A stretch of 32,951 bases of DNA from an uncultured Verrucomicrobiota bacterium. Lineage in GTDB: Bacteria; Verrucomicrobiota; Verrucomicrobiia; Limisphaerales; AAA164-E04. The notes below the pieces were generated by a model. It saw nothing but the letters and a program-made list of their open reading frames with translations. It ran no database searches and was not told the DNA's origin. This document shows, piece after piece, positions 15,247 to 24,999 of the stretch. Made by a program: the position numbers and the translations under genes. The first letter of the stretch is position 1; every line of letters begins with the position of its first letter. The stretch covers positions 1-32,951 of the forward strand of contig CAJXVR010000041.1 of the NCBI GenBank assembly GCA_913061285.1, read 5' to 3'.

Positions 15247-15493
15247 TTCGAACGAGAACTTCAACGCGTACATCGTGGAGCCAGGTCTCTAGTCACATGG
15301 TTCGAAAAGACAAAGAAGCGCTCTCGTTTTTCGGAAAGCCCCCCGGTTTCAGGGCAACAAAAACTCTACAACTCAACAGGCGAAGGGGCACCTGATCATA
15401 CCGGCGATCCAGGCTGTCCCTGCAAGGGTTTACGAAGGTATCCCTCGGCGTGAAACAGGGGTCTACACAGCTTCTCTTGGCTTGTGGAAATAT

Positions 15494-16621
15494 TCAGTCG
15501 GCATCCAGACGATGGATCTGCCGCACAAAGGCCGCAAGATCTCGTCGGTAGTCGGAATCAATGTCCATTCGAGTCAGTTGGCGATGAACCTTTGCCAAGC
15601 CCTCAGAGCTAGACTCAGCGACGAGAGCATTATGAAACCGCTTCTCTGGATCTGGATGAACGAATCGTTTTAGAATCGCGACCAGCTCACGATTACACGC
15701 AACGTAGGCAGGCAGCAATTGTTCAACACGATCGTAAAGCCTCATCTTATGCTCGTAGAGTTGCTTCCGATTCCCCAGTGTCAAGGGAGCAATCAGGGGA
15801 CAACCTCGGATGAGTTCGAGGCCAACGAGGCCAACACTGTAGATATCAGATTGAATAGAAATACGTTGATCGGCGTGGTATTCAGGCGACGCATACACGG
15901 GCGTCGCAAAGGCACGCTTCTTATCGTCATCCACTCTAGTCGCCCGACCAAAATCAATCACCCGAACATAGCCATGGTTGTCGAGCATGATATTGGAGGG
16001 TTTGAGATCGCAATGGAGATAGTTTTCCGAATGAAGATTCTCAAGTCCCTCGAGTATCTGACGCATAATATAAACCACGACGCCTGGCTGCACACAGTTT
16101 CGCCCCTCAAATTGGTTGAACAGTGTTTTCACTGACAAGTTTCGAGTTAGAGGACGGTTTTGGAGCGTTCGAAACTGGATCAGTAACTGGCTCAAATTGA
16201 TGCCATCGATCAGTTCCATCTGCACCAACCCAATACCATCAATCTCCTCATAGCTATCACAATCGACCAGATTCGGGCTTCGGTTTCGATGCAAATCTGC
16301 CACCTGCCTAGAAATCCGATTCATGTCGTCGCGATACGCCTGAGCAGTAGGGTAGTTTCCAGGATCAAACAATTTGATGGCATGTTCCGTCAGACAGCGT
16401 CGCGCTCCCGCACGCCTCGAACGGTAGACCACCCCCTGCCTCCCCTTACCAATGGTCCGGTCGAGACTAAAGCGGGCTCCGGCCACGAACGCCCCTTTTA
16501 AAATGAGTCCGATGTACTGCTTCTTGAGCCATCCAATTTCTCCGCCTTGAGTTTGCGAAGCAGGCAGCCAAGCATCAGAGCGTATCGAGCACCCGGTGCT
16601 CGGCGGAAGCAAACTCGTCAT
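15494..16621 (-). CDS. Ser/Thr protein kinase with HCD catalytic loop
   Basis: This is a 375-residue Hanks-type kinase without a membrane segment. The Gly-rich loop is GKGRQGVV (58-65), the ATP lysine is in HAIKLF (K83), the catalytic loop is HCDLKPSN (H203, D205, K207, N210), and DFG starts at D223. The activation segment ends in SPE (245-247). The Arg before the catalytic Asp is Cys, so this is a non-RD kinase, which usually does not need activation-loop phosphorylation. A longer-than-usual insert lies between the beta-4/5 strands and the helix before the catalytic loop (about 145-182). No sensor domain follows; the C-terminus is only a short helical tail. It lies 41 bases after the HAD phosphatase gene on the same strand and is convergent with the channel. 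Confidence 0.9.
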   Translation of the reverse strand: MTSLLPPSTGCSIRSDAWLPASQTQGGEIGWLKKQYIGLILKGAFVAGARFSLDRTIGKGRQGVVYRSRRAGARRCLTEHAIKLFDPGNYPTAQAYRDDMNRISRQVADLHRNRSPNLVDCDSYEEIDGIGLVQMELIDGINLSQLLIQFRTLQNRPLTRNLSVKTLFNQFEGRNCVQPGVVVYIMRQILEGLENLHSENYLHCDLKPSNIMLDNHGYVRVIDFGRATRVDDDKKRAFATPVYASPEYHADQRISIQSDIYSVGLVGLELIRGCPLIAPLTLGNRKQLYEHKMRLYDRVEQLLPAYVACNRELVAILKRFVHPDPEKRFHNALVAESSSEGLAKVHRQLTRMDIDSDYRRDLAAFVRQIHRLDAD

Positions 16622-16662
16622 TGACTAATAGAAACGATATCGACGGGCGACAACAGAGGGTT

Positions 16663-17496
16663 TCAGACTGCACTGAGCTCGCTCTCGAAACTTAGACTGA
16701 GATCCCGTGACAGCGCCTGTTCGGCAAGGCGTTCGTCATTGATCGACGCGATAGAAGAGACAACTTCATCCGGCTGATAGGAAAACTGGGGCAGATCTTC
16801 CTTGCTTGTCGTGCCGGTCAAAACCAAAACGGTATAGTAACCAAGTTGGTGCCCACCCAGAATGTCAGTCGACATGGTGTCTCCAATCATGATCGTTTGA
16901 CTCGCAGCCAACATCAATTCCTTTCTCGCGCTCCGCATCATCACCGGACTTGGTTTGCCGACACTGAAGGCCGTGCGCCCACTGGCACTTTCAAGCATGG
17001 ATACCAGAGCGCCGCACCCCGGACGGGTTCCGCTGCTCGTCGGACAATTCGGGTCAAGGTTGGTGGCAATGAACTTTGCCCCATTGACCAACATGTTGAG
17101 CGCTTGCTCCATAACTTCCGCGTTGAATGTTCGGCACTCGCCTACAACAACGAAATCGGGATCACGATCTACAATAGAAAAGCCATGATCATGTAGAGCG
17201 GTCAGCAACCCTCCTTCACCGATTACAAAAGCCGTTCCTCCTGGACTCTGACGAGCAAGGTAGGATGCGGTGGCATCGGCACAGGTATAGACGTTTTCCT
17301 CGGAGATACGAATCCCCAGCCGCTCAAGTCGCGTAGCGATATCTCGGCGCGTTCGTTGACTATTGTTGGTGAGAAAAAGAAATGGAATCTCGTTTTCAAC
17401 CAGGCGGTTGACAAAGGCTGCAGCTCCAGGAATGAGCCTCCCGCCCCTATAAACGACTCCATCCATATCGATCAGGTATCCGTGCTTTGCATTCAT
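16663..17496 (-). CDS. NagD-type HAD-IIA phosphatase
   Basis: From the ATG at 17496 this is 277 residues. The HAD motifs are complete: motif I YLIDMDGV (D10 nucleophile, D12), motif II FLTNNS (T43), motif III lysine VGKPSP (K181), and motif IV MIGDTMSTD (D206, D211). The cap between motifs II and III fits class IIA. NagD-like enzymes dephosphorylate nucleotides or sugar and glycerol phosphates; the substrate is not evident. The open frame continues to 17565, but those residues are not conserved-looking; an ATG at 17508 is also possible. It is followed by the kinase gene after 41 bases. Confidence 0.92.
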   Translation of the reverse strand: MNAKHGYLIDMDGVVYRGGRLIPGAAAFVNRLVENEIPFLFLTNNSQRTRRDIATRLERLGIRISEENVYTCADATASYLARQSPGGTAFVIGEGGLLTALHDHGFSIVDRDPDFVVVGECRTFNAEVMEQALNMLVNGAKFIATNLDPNCPTSSGTRPGCGALVSMLESASGRTAFSVGKPSPVMMRSARKELMLAASQTIMIGDTMSTDILGGHQLGYYTVLVLTGTTSKEDLPQFSYQPDEVVSSIASINDERLAEQALSRDLSLSFESELSAV

Positions 17497-17859
17497 ACGA
17501 CAAGCCATGAGCTTAAACAGCGCCAAGATTGTGAATCGCGTGAAACAAATCCGGGATTCGTACAAACCAGCCCTTCACTACTGAATAAACAGCCAAAAAC
17601 GAACGAAAATCCTAAAACCTGAAGAAGCAAGTGTCTCACCTCGTCCCGAAAGGCTTCCATTGTTCACGCTCCGATTTGTCTCCCGATGGACAGAGAGGAC
17701 AATTTACACCACTCAAATCACGCCAAGAACCGCGGACTGAAATCGATCTCTACAGCTAGGGTAGCGTCAGCTCCTTATCGAAACTTCCTGCTGCTAACTT
17801 AGAAGCATTCCATTCCGGGAATGGCTTGTAAGGCTAAGAAAGTCCCCCAACATCATTAC
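17497..17859. other. Intergenic region, no gene seen
   Basis: This 363-base region lies between the stop of the CotH protein gene and the start of the HAD gene, both on the minus strand. It holds the 15-base palindrome CCATTCCGGGAATGG (17810-17824), 35 bases or more after the CotH gene stop, which could form a short hairpin. It has no T-run on either side. No other structure was recognised. Confidence 0.55.
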
Positions 17860-20800
17860 CTAGTCCCCTACCCGTTCTGGCACGACGACATCGAGCCGAA
17901 TGAACTGCCTCTCCTCCTCCGAAACGGGCATCTCAGATCGAAATTGCAAGGTAGCTCTACCATTCCCTTCGTTCCTTTGGCCGACATAGCTCACCTGATT
18001 GATCCACTCTACGAGATCAGTCGAATGTCTCGGGATGATCAGAACATCGTCTCGCCCAAGTCCAACCTCAACCCTGACGATAAGGAATCTCTCTCCGCCT
18101 TGGCCCTCTTCAAGAGCTACTTCAATGCCTGGAACGTCCGCTGACGAACGAGGATCACTTCCAGCTAGATACTCAACAATAGAGGCCCAGCCATCCCCAT
18201 CCAAGTCGTCCTCAAGGATGTCGATACCGTAGTCGCTCCTCCAATCGTCAAGAGTCAGCGTGTCAGTCACAGCAGGATTGCCCCCGACTAGAACACTACT
18301 ACGCCAGCGCGATGGCAAAGATTGTTCACTCGAGACCAAAGACAGAGGCACCAGGGAATACCCGCCGCCATCAGCGCTTTCCGGCCAGGGCGATCGATCC
18401 GACCATTCGATGGATACGATTTCGGTTCCAATCGCATCGAACAAACTAAGACGTTCTCCAGAGTTGGAAAGGCGATTCCCATCGGGAGAATGAAAGGCTC
18501 CCACAACCGGCAAATCTCGACCATAGCGGCGCTGAAAAGCCCCAAGATTTCCGACCAAGAGAACCCGTCCTCCCGGCCTTACCAGCGTCGTGTCAAAATC
18601 ATAGCGGATCCCATCGGTAAACCTAAGACCGCCAAGGTCCACTGAAAACTCATCGCTAAGATTGAAGATTTCGATGTATTCAAATGCCTCTGCATCGAAC
18701 CAGCCGGCCGCCTGTTCCTCAGCAGAAGGGTCACCGGGATGATACATTATCTCGGTGACCGCAAGATTATCGGCGGATGCAGGCTGCACCCGCCCCGTCC
18801 CGACCACGTTGACAACATCCGACGCGATCACACTCCCGAATCTATCGATCGCATTGATAGAAATCGCGTTGGTTCCCGGCCTTATGGGGACGGATACCCT
18901 CCAAGTATCAAGACTGATCCATTCAATGGGCAAGCCTTCCCCTCCGGCCAAACGCAGTTCGTCAATATCTAACCAGCCCTTACCTTCGATATCCACTGCA
19001 GTGCTTGGGGTGCTAAAGTTATCATCGGTCGAGATTGAGAATGCCACTTCAGGAACGGCTCGTTGAATTTCTGCTAGAGCAAAGGAACGTCGGGAACGAA
19101 CGTAGGGTAGAAATCGATTCAAATTCTCAGACGGTAAGAAACACGAATAGTGAGTCGCCCATTCACTTAAATACTCTCCGTTGAATGTCGTTTGAATGAT
19201 TTCAAGAAGATGTCGATAGTATTGACGTTCATTTCGCGCGCTCGCCCGAATCAACCGTTTCTGATCGTCATTCGGGACCAAACTAGAAGACGATCCACGA
19301 ATAAAAGTGAAATCCATGTCCCAAGGGAAATAGAGCATCTTTCCATCCACCGGACGCTGATAGAACATGGCGTTATGACTGGCGCCCGAAGAGTAATTAT
19401 CGGCTACTCCAAAGAGAACTTGGACCGCAAACGCACGCAACCATTGATCCACATCCAACAAACGCTCTGTTTCAATCCGATACCGACTCCCAGATTCCCC
19501 CAGGGCGGATACCATGTTAATAATTGGCGAAAAATCATCTGCACTTCGCTTGTTTTTCAACTGCCAATGCCACCGATACAATTCCTTGTCTGAGCCCCCA
19601 AGAGTTCTCGGAGGAACTCCCCGAACCTCCCCAGACTGGGTTACCTTAAGGCCTTCGACACCCCCATTGGTTCCAGTCAGCACATAAATTAGCTCATACT
19701 CGTAGATAGGACCTGACTCACCATTCCCATACTGATTCACCAAAAATTCTCGATCAAATCGTGCCTTCGACAAAATCGCCGATCCCGTATACTGAGACCG
19801 CGGTGCAATGACACGTATCAAATCATCATAGGATCCCGGAATCCCGCCTGCATGGTTTATGGCGTGCTTGATCATGATCTCTCGCTGGCTGAATTGATCC
19901 CCAGCCCCAGATCGATCAACAGCAATCGTCTCATGCGCCCCGAGAAACAGATCGTCCGCAGGAAATCGAATATTGTATCCGACGCGCACATCACTGGCTC
20001 TTCCGTGCTCACTCCCCTTGAGGCGCACGCCCGCATCGTAGTAGGCCAGCCGCTCATCAACAATGACCGTGCACCCTAGTCGATCATTACTCATCACGTT
20101 GGTCGATTCGTGCAAAAGACCGATATCAGGCTCTTTCATGACGATTCGCAGATTCATTGGCTGACAATCACCATAGTCGAGATCCGCTTGCCCGTCCGCA
20201 ACAGGAATCAAGGCCGAAGAATCAGGGCCCTCGGCAGGAAACCACGAAACCTTCCCCCTCCCATCCGTCGCCTCAATGAAGAATTGGATGTTGGTCCCAC
20301 GACGCTGCCCTGGAAGCGTCCCGCGCCACTGGCCCCCGACCAAGTCCATCGGGACTTGAGAAAAGCTCCGTCCCCGAGCGGCATAGTTCAAAAACAATCC
20401 AGCGACGCCATCAGGGTCCGTGGCTTCCACCCGTACGACCATCGCTTCACCCTCGGCAGGAACGACAGGCGCGTGTGAGAGACCATCGAGGCTTGGGCCA
20501 AGGTTTTCCACCCAGGTCGTATTCTGTTCCCCCGGACTCCCCCCAGCGTTTCCAGTATTCAAGAGAGTCGTTTTTGGCAATCGATTAAAATAGAGACGCG
20601 TGTTGAGCTGATTGGATCCACTCAACCATTTTGCCCGAAACGTAATCTCATACTCCCGATTTTCAGCAAGCGACACATAGGCATTGCCAAATCGAAGTGT
20701 CGTCTCAGCGTGATTGCTCATGTGCTCCGTCGGCCCCGTCGCCGTCAGCTTGAGCACCGTATTCCCTGGCAGAGTCGGATCGGGAATGACGTCAGCTCGA

Positions 20801-23631
20801 CTATGATTTCCTAGAAAACGCCAGCTGTCGGCGTTTCCGTTTTCGAAACTTCCATTTTGAATCAGCTCTCTTCTGACACCAGCTCGCACTTCAACAACCG
20901 AAATATCATCGATCAACAGCTCGCCCGCCTCTAGCAAACCAACGATAAACTCGTGGTACCGTGTGGGATCGTTCACGCCATTTTTGGCTAACCCTCCGTA
21001 GGCAATGGTTTGCCACGGCCCTTCGCCATGACTCGCCGCCCACGCCTCGGCAGAGCGACTGTCGCCACGAGGATCACGAAGTTCGAGACTTGAGCCATCG
21101 CCATCTGCATTGGCAGGCCACCGTCCGTCATCAAAGTAGCGCACCTCATCGATAGAATTGCCTAGGACATCAACCAAAGTAATCTGCTCACCCCGTTTCG
21201 AGAGAGAACCGCCCCACTCCCCAACGACTGGGATTTCGGAATACACATCCCTAAAGGCGCGCGCATCTCCAACAAGCAAGAAATATTGCCCAGGGCCCAA
21301 TATCGTATCTGGAGGAAAAACAAACTGCACGCCATCATCAAATCTCCACCCACTAAGATCGACTGATTCGGCCCCCCAGTTTAACAGCTCGATCCACTGG
21401 CCAGCCGATGACTCTATGGGTGAACGTTCTCGAGGATGGTACATCAATTCGTTAATCACTATTGTGGGGCGATCAGCGACCTTGTTGTCCTGACCAAAGG
21501 TGGCTCGAGCCGGACGAATCCATCGATTGCTCCTTCCTCCGATACGTGCCTCGAGCTGGTCAGAAACGGTGACTGAATCAAGCAAGCGTTGACCTGATTC
21601 GGCGAGAAGAAAAAGCCGTTCTCCCGGCTCTGGAATATGCTCCAAATCCTCCTCTGTCAGCACCACCAATTCACCAGCTTGCAAGACTTCCCCTGGAGCA
21701 AACGTGAGGCGCCAAGACTCTGAAGAGCGAATCTCCAACGGTGTCAATGCAACCGGGGCATCACCTCGATTCAACAGCTCTAGTGAGAACTCCCGGCCTC
21801 CTCCTTCAGAGAGCTCATTGAAAATGATCTGCGCTCCATTCACGTCAGACTGAAGCAACTCCGAAGACCCGAGCGACAGTTCAAAAACAAAATCTTCGGC
21901 ATCGTTCAGATTCGAAACCTGATGAACCTCCACAGCGATCACATTTCGCCCAGAAACCAATGCGCCAGAATCAAGCGATATCGGACGACTCCACTCGGCG
22001 AGATCAACCGGCAACAAAGCCCCTGTCTCAAAACTCACCGGTCCATTTCCGACATTCGCTCGATGGACCTCTTGGCCATTGAGGTAGACCACCGCGCCAT
22101 CATCGACGCGGAGCTCCATAGAAAGTTGTGTTTGAGACGGTTTCCCGGAAAAGACAAACTCGGTTAAAAAGTAGATTGTCGACCCTACATCTTGAAACTC
22201 ATGCCCTTCGAGCTCAGGCTGCGTACCATCCGTAGGAGCGGAAATCGGCGAGAAAGTCCCCTTGGCGAGTCCCAACACGGATTCTTCCGACAATGCAACC
22301 GACCAGAGTCCAACTTCATCTAGACGCCCTCGCCAGTTTTCCCTGGATTGGTCTCCTCCAAAGTAAAACGGTTGAGCATTCGCCAGTCCAGCGGACAAAT
22401 TCTGCGTCCCTAGAAGCACACCATCGCGATAGTATCGCAGTGTTGACCCCGATTTCACTGCAGCATGGTGAACCCATTCATTACGTGGGATCGCAGGATA
22501 AGAAATATCTTCACCGGATCCGAGTCGATGAAACTCGAGTGCCGCATTGGTGAACTTCACGAATTCCCGCGGAGAAAAGTCAGCACCACTGGCCTGATAC
22601 CGATTCCCTACAATGACATTCACATTTGCCGGACGTCTGGAGAAGGACCAAAACGCCCAGGTAAAATCGGATTCTAGCGATAAGGGCGGAATGAATGCTC
22701 CCGTTCGAACGAATCCGTCCTCACCATCAAACTCTAAGACAGTACCGCGAGTCTCATCATCAATCCAATTGACACCATTCACCAACAGCCCTTCGAGCCC
22801 CGTCACCTCATCGTAAGCGATCCGACCGGAACGTTCGTCCAGCTTCCAATAACCAAACAAGCCTGAAGACTGTTCCGTTGAGTGATCATAAGCGCGATGA
22901 AAGGGCCCTACAGCACTGTTCCAAGATGACCCGTCGAAGTCAGGTTCGTTCCAATCTGAAGGTGCTGACACTCCTGAATTTAGATAGCGCCACAAAGCAT
23001 CTCGACCGACCAATTCGCTAACAACCGGCGGAGCATCATCTCGAGGAAAATTTCGACGCCCTGGGGTTCCCCCAATCTGGCTTGAGGACACCCAATTCTC
23101 TAAGTCCCCTTCCGCCGAATCCTCGTTTCTCTTAGCGAGCGTCGCTCCAGACCCTCTGGCCCCGACCGGCCAATCTCCATCCGAGGCATAGTTCAATTCA
23201 TCCATGACCCGACCATTTCGATTCTTTAAAAGTATGGTTTCCCCCTCATTCGCCAGACGATTCAACAAAGGCTTCGGATAAACTCGACTACCCAAAAGCA
23301 AGGAATCCGTCGGCTTAGTCGAAACGACGAGATAATCGCCTCCCTTGATTCGCGTCCCCTCATCAAAGGTCAAGCGAACGCCCCCATCCAAATACCACCC
23401 AGAAAGATCCACTGTCACCCCCATCATATTTCGCAGCTCAATCCATTCGGACTGAGCCGTTTCATCGACCGGTTGGTATTGAAGCTCATTGAAGACAACG
23501 ACCGAATCAGCAGCGTCGCCTTGAACCAGTCGTAGGCACGCGAATAGAAAGCACGCGCATAGTAACGATCTAGCCGAGCACAGTTTTTCGACAGGCACTT
23601 TAGAGGGCAGCAATCTCATATTCGGAATCAT
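17860..23631 (-). CDS. Giant secreted lamin-tail / LamG / CotH-kinase protein
   Basis: The ATG at 23631 is supported by GAGGTG five bases upstream and gives 1923 residues with a signal peptide (about 1-38). Approximate domain order: lamin-tail domain (45-155), LamG (255-455), sugar-binding-like beta domain with DGAVVYLNGQEV (480-590), divergent lamin-tail (600-700), lamin-tail (725-870), galactose-binding-like domain with NGSFENG (920-1035), Ig-like segment, CotH domain (1110-1500), final lamin-tail (1620-1760), EF-hand-like DDLDGDG (1810) and a STDLVEW-type tail. CotH signatures include DNYSS...HNAMFYQ and FPWDMDF near 1410-1440. CotH proteins are atypical protein kinases; an outer-surface role here is inferred. 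It has no membrane anchor or sorting signal that I recognise. It is monocistronic and divergent from the next secreted protein gene. Confidence 0.93.
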   Translation of the reverse strand: MIPNMRLLPSKVPVEKLCSARSLLCACFLFACLRLVQGDAADSVVVFNELQYQPVDETAQSEWIELRNMMGVTVDLSGWYLDGGVRLTFDEGTRIKGGDYLVVSTKPTDSLLLGSRVYPKPLLNRLANEGETILLKNRNGRVMDELNYASDGDWPVGARGSGATLAKRNEDSAEGDLENWVSSSQIGGTPGRRNFPRDDAPPVVSELVGRDALWRYLNSGVSAPSDWNEPDFDGSSWNSAVGPFHRAYDHSTEQSSGLFGYWKLDERSGRIAYDEVTGLEGLLVNGVNWIDDETRGTVLEFDGEDGFVRTGAFIPPLSLESDFTWAFWSFSRRPANVNVIVGNRYQASGADFSPREFVKFTNAALEFHRLGSGEDISYPAIPRNEWVHHAAVKSGSTLRYYRDGVLLGTQNLSAGLANAQPFYFGGDQSRENWRGRLDEVGLWSVALSEESVLGLAKGTFSPISAPTDGTQPELEGHEFQDVGSTIYFLTEFVFSGKPSQTQLSMELRVDDGAVVYLNGQEVHRANVGNGPVSFETGALLPVDLAEWSRPISLDSGALVSGRNVIAVEVHQVSNLNDAEDFVFELSLGSSELLQSDVNGAQIIFNELSEGGGREFSLELLNRGDAPVALTPLEIRSSESWRLTFAPGEVLQAGELVVLTEEDLEHIPEPGERLFLLAESGQRLLDSVTVSDQLEARIGGRSNRWIRPARATFGQDNKVADRPTIVINELMYHPRERSPIESSAGQWIELLNWGAESVDLSGWRFDDGVQFVFPPDTILGPGQYFLLVGDARAFRDVYSEIPVVGEWGGSLSKRGEQITLVDVLGNSIDEVRYFDDGRWPANADGDGSSLELRDPRGDSRSAEAWAASHGEGPWQTIAYGGLAKNGVNDPTRYHEFIVGLLEAGELLIDDISVVEVRAGVRRELIQNGSFENGNADSWRFLGNHSRADVIPDPTLPGNTVLKLTATGPTEHMSNHAETTLRFGNAYVSLAENREYEITFRAKWLSGSNQLNTRLYFNRLPKTTLLNTGNAGGSPGEQNTTWVENLGPSLDGLSHAPVVPAEGEAMVVRVEATDPDGVAGLFLNYAARGRSFSQVPMDLVGGQWRGTLPGQRRGTNIQFFIEATDGRGKVSWFPAEGPDSSALIPVADGQADLDYGDCQPMNLRIVMKEPDIGLLHESTNVMSNDRLGCTVIVDERLAYYDAGVRLKGSEHGRASDVRVGYNIRFPADDLFLGAHETIAVDRSGAGDQFSQREIMIKHAINHAGGIPGSYDDLIRVIAPRSQYTGSAILSKARFDREFLVNQYGNGESGPIYEYELIYVLTGTNGGVEGLKVTQSGEVRGVPPRTLGGSDKELYRWHWQLKNKRSADDFSPIINMVSALGESGSRYRIETERLLDVDQWLRAFAVQVLFGVADNYSSGASHNAMFYQRPVDGKMLYFPWDMDFTFIRGSSSSLVPNDDQKRLIRASARNERQYYRHLLEIIQTTFNGEYLSEWATHYSCFLPSENLNRFLPYVRSRRSFALAEIQRAVPEVAFSISTDDNFSTPSTAVDIEGKGWLDIDELRLAGGEGLPIEWISLDTWRVSVPIRPGTNAISINAIDRFGSVIASDVVNVVGTGRVQPASADNLAVTEIMYHPGDPSAEEQAAGWFDAEAFEYIEIFNLSDEFSVDLGGLRFTDGIRYDFDTTLVRPGGRVLLVGNLGAFQRRYGRDLPVVGAFHSPDGNRLSNSGERLSLFDAIGTEIVSIEWSDRSPWPESADGGGYSLVPLSLVSSEQSLPSRWRSSVLVGGNPAVTDTLTLDDWRSDYGIDILEDDLDGDGWASIVEYLAGSDPRSSADVPGIEVALEEGQGGERFLIVRVEVGLGRDDVLIIPRHSTDLVEWINQVSYVGQRNEGNGRATLQFRSEMPVSEEERQFIRLDVVVPERVGD

Positions 23632-23636
23632 GAACA

Positions 23637-23642
23637 CACCTC
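23637..23642 (-). promoter_or_regulatory. Shine-Dalgarno site that fixes the CotH protein start
   Basis: GAGGTG on the minus strand ends five bases before the ATG at 23631. A GTG two codons earlier (23637) overlaps this site and is therefore a less likely start. Confidence 0.6.
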
Positions 23643-23741
23643 AGGTTAAAAGACCAACATCTCATAGCTGATCTTCTTGCCGAAGACAAAACAAAGCACC
23701 CTTCTCCCAGGACAGATCCGTCTTCAAAGAATAATTGAAAC

Positions 23742-23747
23742 ATTATA
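23742..23747 (-). promoter_or_regulatory. TATAAT-like -10 element for the CotH protein gene
   Basis: The minus strand reads TATAAT, about 110 bases before the CotH protein start, in an A/T-rich part of the 200-base divergent region. No good -35 hexamer is seen at 17 bases, so this is weak evidence. Confidence 0.25.
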
Positions 23748-23838
23748 TAGCTTGATGTAACTGACTGTTTTTGATTGCAATTAACCCCAGAACCTACCAC
23801 AAATCTCAAATAGACAGTATACCTAATAGCGACACAAA

Positions 23839-24999
23839 ATGAATCAGAACTCTCGTGCCTCTAACCAACTTCGTCTAGCAGTCTATTTGCTCCTTTTCAT
23901 TTTGGGTCTACAGGCCTCAATAGCAATAGGGGATTCCGATATCGAGATTGCTAGCTTTGAACTGAACCCGCGAGCGTGGGTAGAAACTTTCGCTCCAGGC
24001 CAAGTCTTATTCACTCTTCGAAACAATGGCCCCGATGATTGGGTTCAAATCGAAGGCGAAGAGCCAAGATTGCTCCACATTCATGTTTGGATTTCCGATG
24101 ATGAATCCATGAGTGCCGATGACTTGCTGGTCAAGACTTTTACAGCTCCTCTTGAGATGGCGGCAAATAGCGATCGTAGCTTTGATCTCCCAGGAATTAA
24201 CCGCGCGGATCTCATCGTGCCGAGTCGGCCAAATCCATTCTTTTGGTACATGACAATCGACACGGAAGGATTCAGCGATCCAAACCAAAGCAACAACGCC
24301 TTATTTGCCCCTGAAGCAACGTTGGTAAAAACACCTGAGTTCGAAACTTTTGCGGCATTTTCTGGACCTGAGATCATCACAAAAGGTATCGAAATCATCC
24401 CCCAAGACTGTTTCGTTTTCAACGCCTTCTATGGAAACAATTGGCGTATACAGTGTAACGACGGAGATACCGGGTTTACGGCCACGTTCCATCTAGAGGA
24501 AGCAGAGCAAATCGATGTTCAAATCACCCATCTTTCCTCAGCGGCCGCGAGTTGCCCTGGCGGGGGCTATTCCCCTGTTAGCATTCGCTTAAACGGCGAA
24601 GAATTCGCAACAGATTACGACCCGGCCGAAAATCACGGAGGCTCACACTGGTATGTAACGGACACCTGGACTTTGCCTGGTATCAAGGGAGAAAACAAAC
24701 TGGATTGGTACGGGGGAGAAACCTGCACCCACTACTGGATTCAACAACTGGTGGTGACTCCTACACCATTGAAAGCATCCGCCAAGTTCATTGCTGAAGG
24801 AAATAGTGGGTTGTTAACGATTCTCGGCCCAATTGGGGCAAGCGTTAGAATAGAGACATCGACGGACCTTAGCACTTGGGAAGAATTTAGAATGTTTGAA
24901 AACTTTGCGGGATCGCAATCACTACCAATCACAGATCTCCAAGACCGAGATCAGCAGTTCTACCGTGCCGTCGTCGAGCAAGCTAATGATGGGAATTAA
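23839..24999 (+). CDS. Unrecognised secreted protein with CARDB-like domain and STDL-type tail
   Basis: This 386-residue protein has an N-terminal hydrophobic signal (about residues 10-31). Residues 35-160 look like a CARDB/Ig-like adhesion domain: IASFELNPRAW, FTLRNNGPDDW, and SDPNQSNNALF at its end. Residues 175-310 form a beta-rich, aromatic- and Cys-containing domain (IQCNDGDTGF, SCPGGGYSPV, GETCTHYW) that I cannot name. It resembles a carbohydrate-binding module in composition only. The last 70 residues (SVRIETSTDLSTWEEF ... FYRAVVE) are the C-terminal repeat type seen on many Verrucomicrobiota secreted proteins. It is divergent from the CotH protein gene and tail-to-tail with the membrane sensor gene: both stops share the TTAA at 24996-24999. 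Confidence 0.8.
   Translation: MNQNSRASNQLRLAVYLLLFILGLQASIAIGDSDIEIASFELNPRAWVETFAPGQVLFTLRNNGPDDWVQIEGEEPRLLHIHVWISDDESMSADDLLVKTFTAPLEMAANSDRSFDLPGINRADLIVPSRPNPFFWYMTIDTEGFSDPNQSNNALFAPEATLVKTPEFETFAAFSGPEIITKGIEIIPQDCFVFNAFYGNNWRIQCNDGDTGFTATFHLEEAEQIDVQITHLSSAAASCPGGGYSPVSIRLNGEEFATDYDPAENHGGSHWYVTDTWTLPGIKGENKLDWYGGETCTHYWIQQLVVTPTPLKASAKFIAEGNSGLLTILGPIGASVRIETSTDLSTWEEFRMFENFAGSQSLPITDLQDRDQQFYRAVVEQANDGN

Noticed and set aside
15247-15493. Possible structured RNA or riboswitch in the G/C-rich stretch between the convergent channel and kinase genes
   Set aside because: Short stems such as CAGG...CCTG can be drawn, but no known riboswitch, 6S, SRP or tmRNA core was recognised, and the position (3' of both genes) does not suit a riboswitch.
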